From positions 2,017,001 to 2,081,000 of the forward strand of contig NZ_CP107902.1 of assembly GCF_036013935.1 (NCBI RefSeq): DNA of 64,000 nucleotides. The letters are read 5' to 3'. This document shows, piece by piece, positions 63,830 through 64,000 of this stretch. The notes under the pieces were generated by a model. That model searched no databases. It was not told the origin of the DNA and worked only from the letters and a program-made list of their open reading frames with translations. The stretch is from Streptomyces sp. NBC_00461 (GTDB lineage Bacteria; Actinomycetota; Actinomycetes; Streptomycetales; Streptomycetaceae). How positions within the stretch are numbered: the first letter of the stretch is position 1; every line of letters begins with the position of its first letter. A program made the position numbers and the translations under genes.

Positions 63830-64000
63830 TCAGAACGCCGAGACGCCGGTCAGCGCCCGCCCGATGAGCAGCTTCTGGATCTGGCTGGTGCCCTCGTAGA
63901 GGGTCATCACGCGGGCGTCGCGCAGCAGCTTGCCCGCCGGGTACTCGTCGATGTAGCCGTAGCCGCCGAAGACCTGGAGGGCGTTGTTGGCCGCGCGGAC
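63830..64000 (-). CDS. Acyl-CoA dehydrogenase, C-terminal 56 residues (5' part beyond window)
   Basis: The frame is open to the window edge on the minus strand and ends with TGA at 63830-63832. The visible residues (ALQVFGGYGYIDEYPAGKLLRDARVMTLYEGTSQIQKLLIGRAL) are the classic C-terminal FAD/dimer region of acyl-CoA dehydrogenases, including YGYIDEYP and YEGTSQIQ. Most of the gene lies outside the window. It would fit with the MaoC and TetR genes in one fatty-acid regulon. Confidence 0.9.
   Translation of the reverse strand, partial: VRAANNALQVFGGYGYIDEYPAGKLLRDARVMTLYEGTSQIQKLLIGRALTGVSAF

Overview
This window is chromosomal DNA from a Streptomyces or a very close actinomycete. Evidence: very high GC with GC-rich third codon positions, frequent GTG/TTG starts, AGGAGG-type ribosome sites, and typical Streptomyces families (Pls/PosA synthetase, SoxR with its cysteine cluster, NamZ, DUF202 pairs, TetR/GntR regulators next to acyl-CoA genes). 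No rRNA, tRNA, CRISPR array or insertion sequence was seen.

Layout. Positions 1-2009 (+) hold the 3' end of a Pls/PosA-type synthetase and an M1 metallopeptidase. Positions 2031-31605 (-) are one long operon for a contractile injection system (CIS). In transcription order it encodes sheath, tube, a hub-assembly chaperone, a proline-rich protein, a DUF4255 terminator, an AAA+ ATPase, a 98-aa protein, a 2225-aa DUF4157 ('eCIS core') protein, a small HEAT-like protein, a tube-initiation protein, a LysM protein, gpD, gpV spike, a PAAR-like tip, gp25, two gpJ-like wedge proteins, a gpI/beta-helix protein, a DUF6519 protein and a peptidoglycan amidase without a signal peptide. Most junctions are 4-base overlaps or short gaps. 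Positions 31979-37115 hold YchJ, then a gluconate module (GntR, gluconokinase, permease, two dehydrogenases). Positions 37200-45168 hold a lipoprotein-like or anchored protein, a molybdopterin oxidoreductase with its cytochrome b partner, an APC permease, a DMT transporter, NUDIX, and a DUF202 pair whose 3' end is tandemly repeated (149-bp period). Positions 45165-52084 hold a quinone-oxidoreductase-like gene, a histidine-rich protein, and two operons (APH-like kinase plus acyl-CoA dehydrogenase; SDR plus acyl-CoA ligase plus TetR) that share one operator motif. Positions 52263-64000 hold NamZ, an alpha/beta hydrolase, a secreted penicillin-acylase-type enzyme, BKACE, an RNA ligase, SoxR, MaoC with a TetR (a second shared operator), YiaA/B, and the end of another acyl-CoA dehydrogenase.

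Most notable. (1) The CIS operon appears complete but has no separate tape-measure gene. Its largest protein joins a DUF4157 metalloprotease-like head, about 1000 disordered charged residues, a long amphipathic helical region and an unrecognised C-terminal domain. That C-terminal domain and the next small gene are clearly lower in GC than the rest, which suggests a swapped toxin-plus-partner cassette inside the structural operon. (2) The kinase/acyl-CoA-dehydrogenase and ligase/SDR/TetR operons look like one regulon resembling a split ACAD10/11 pathway for hydroxy-acid catabolism.
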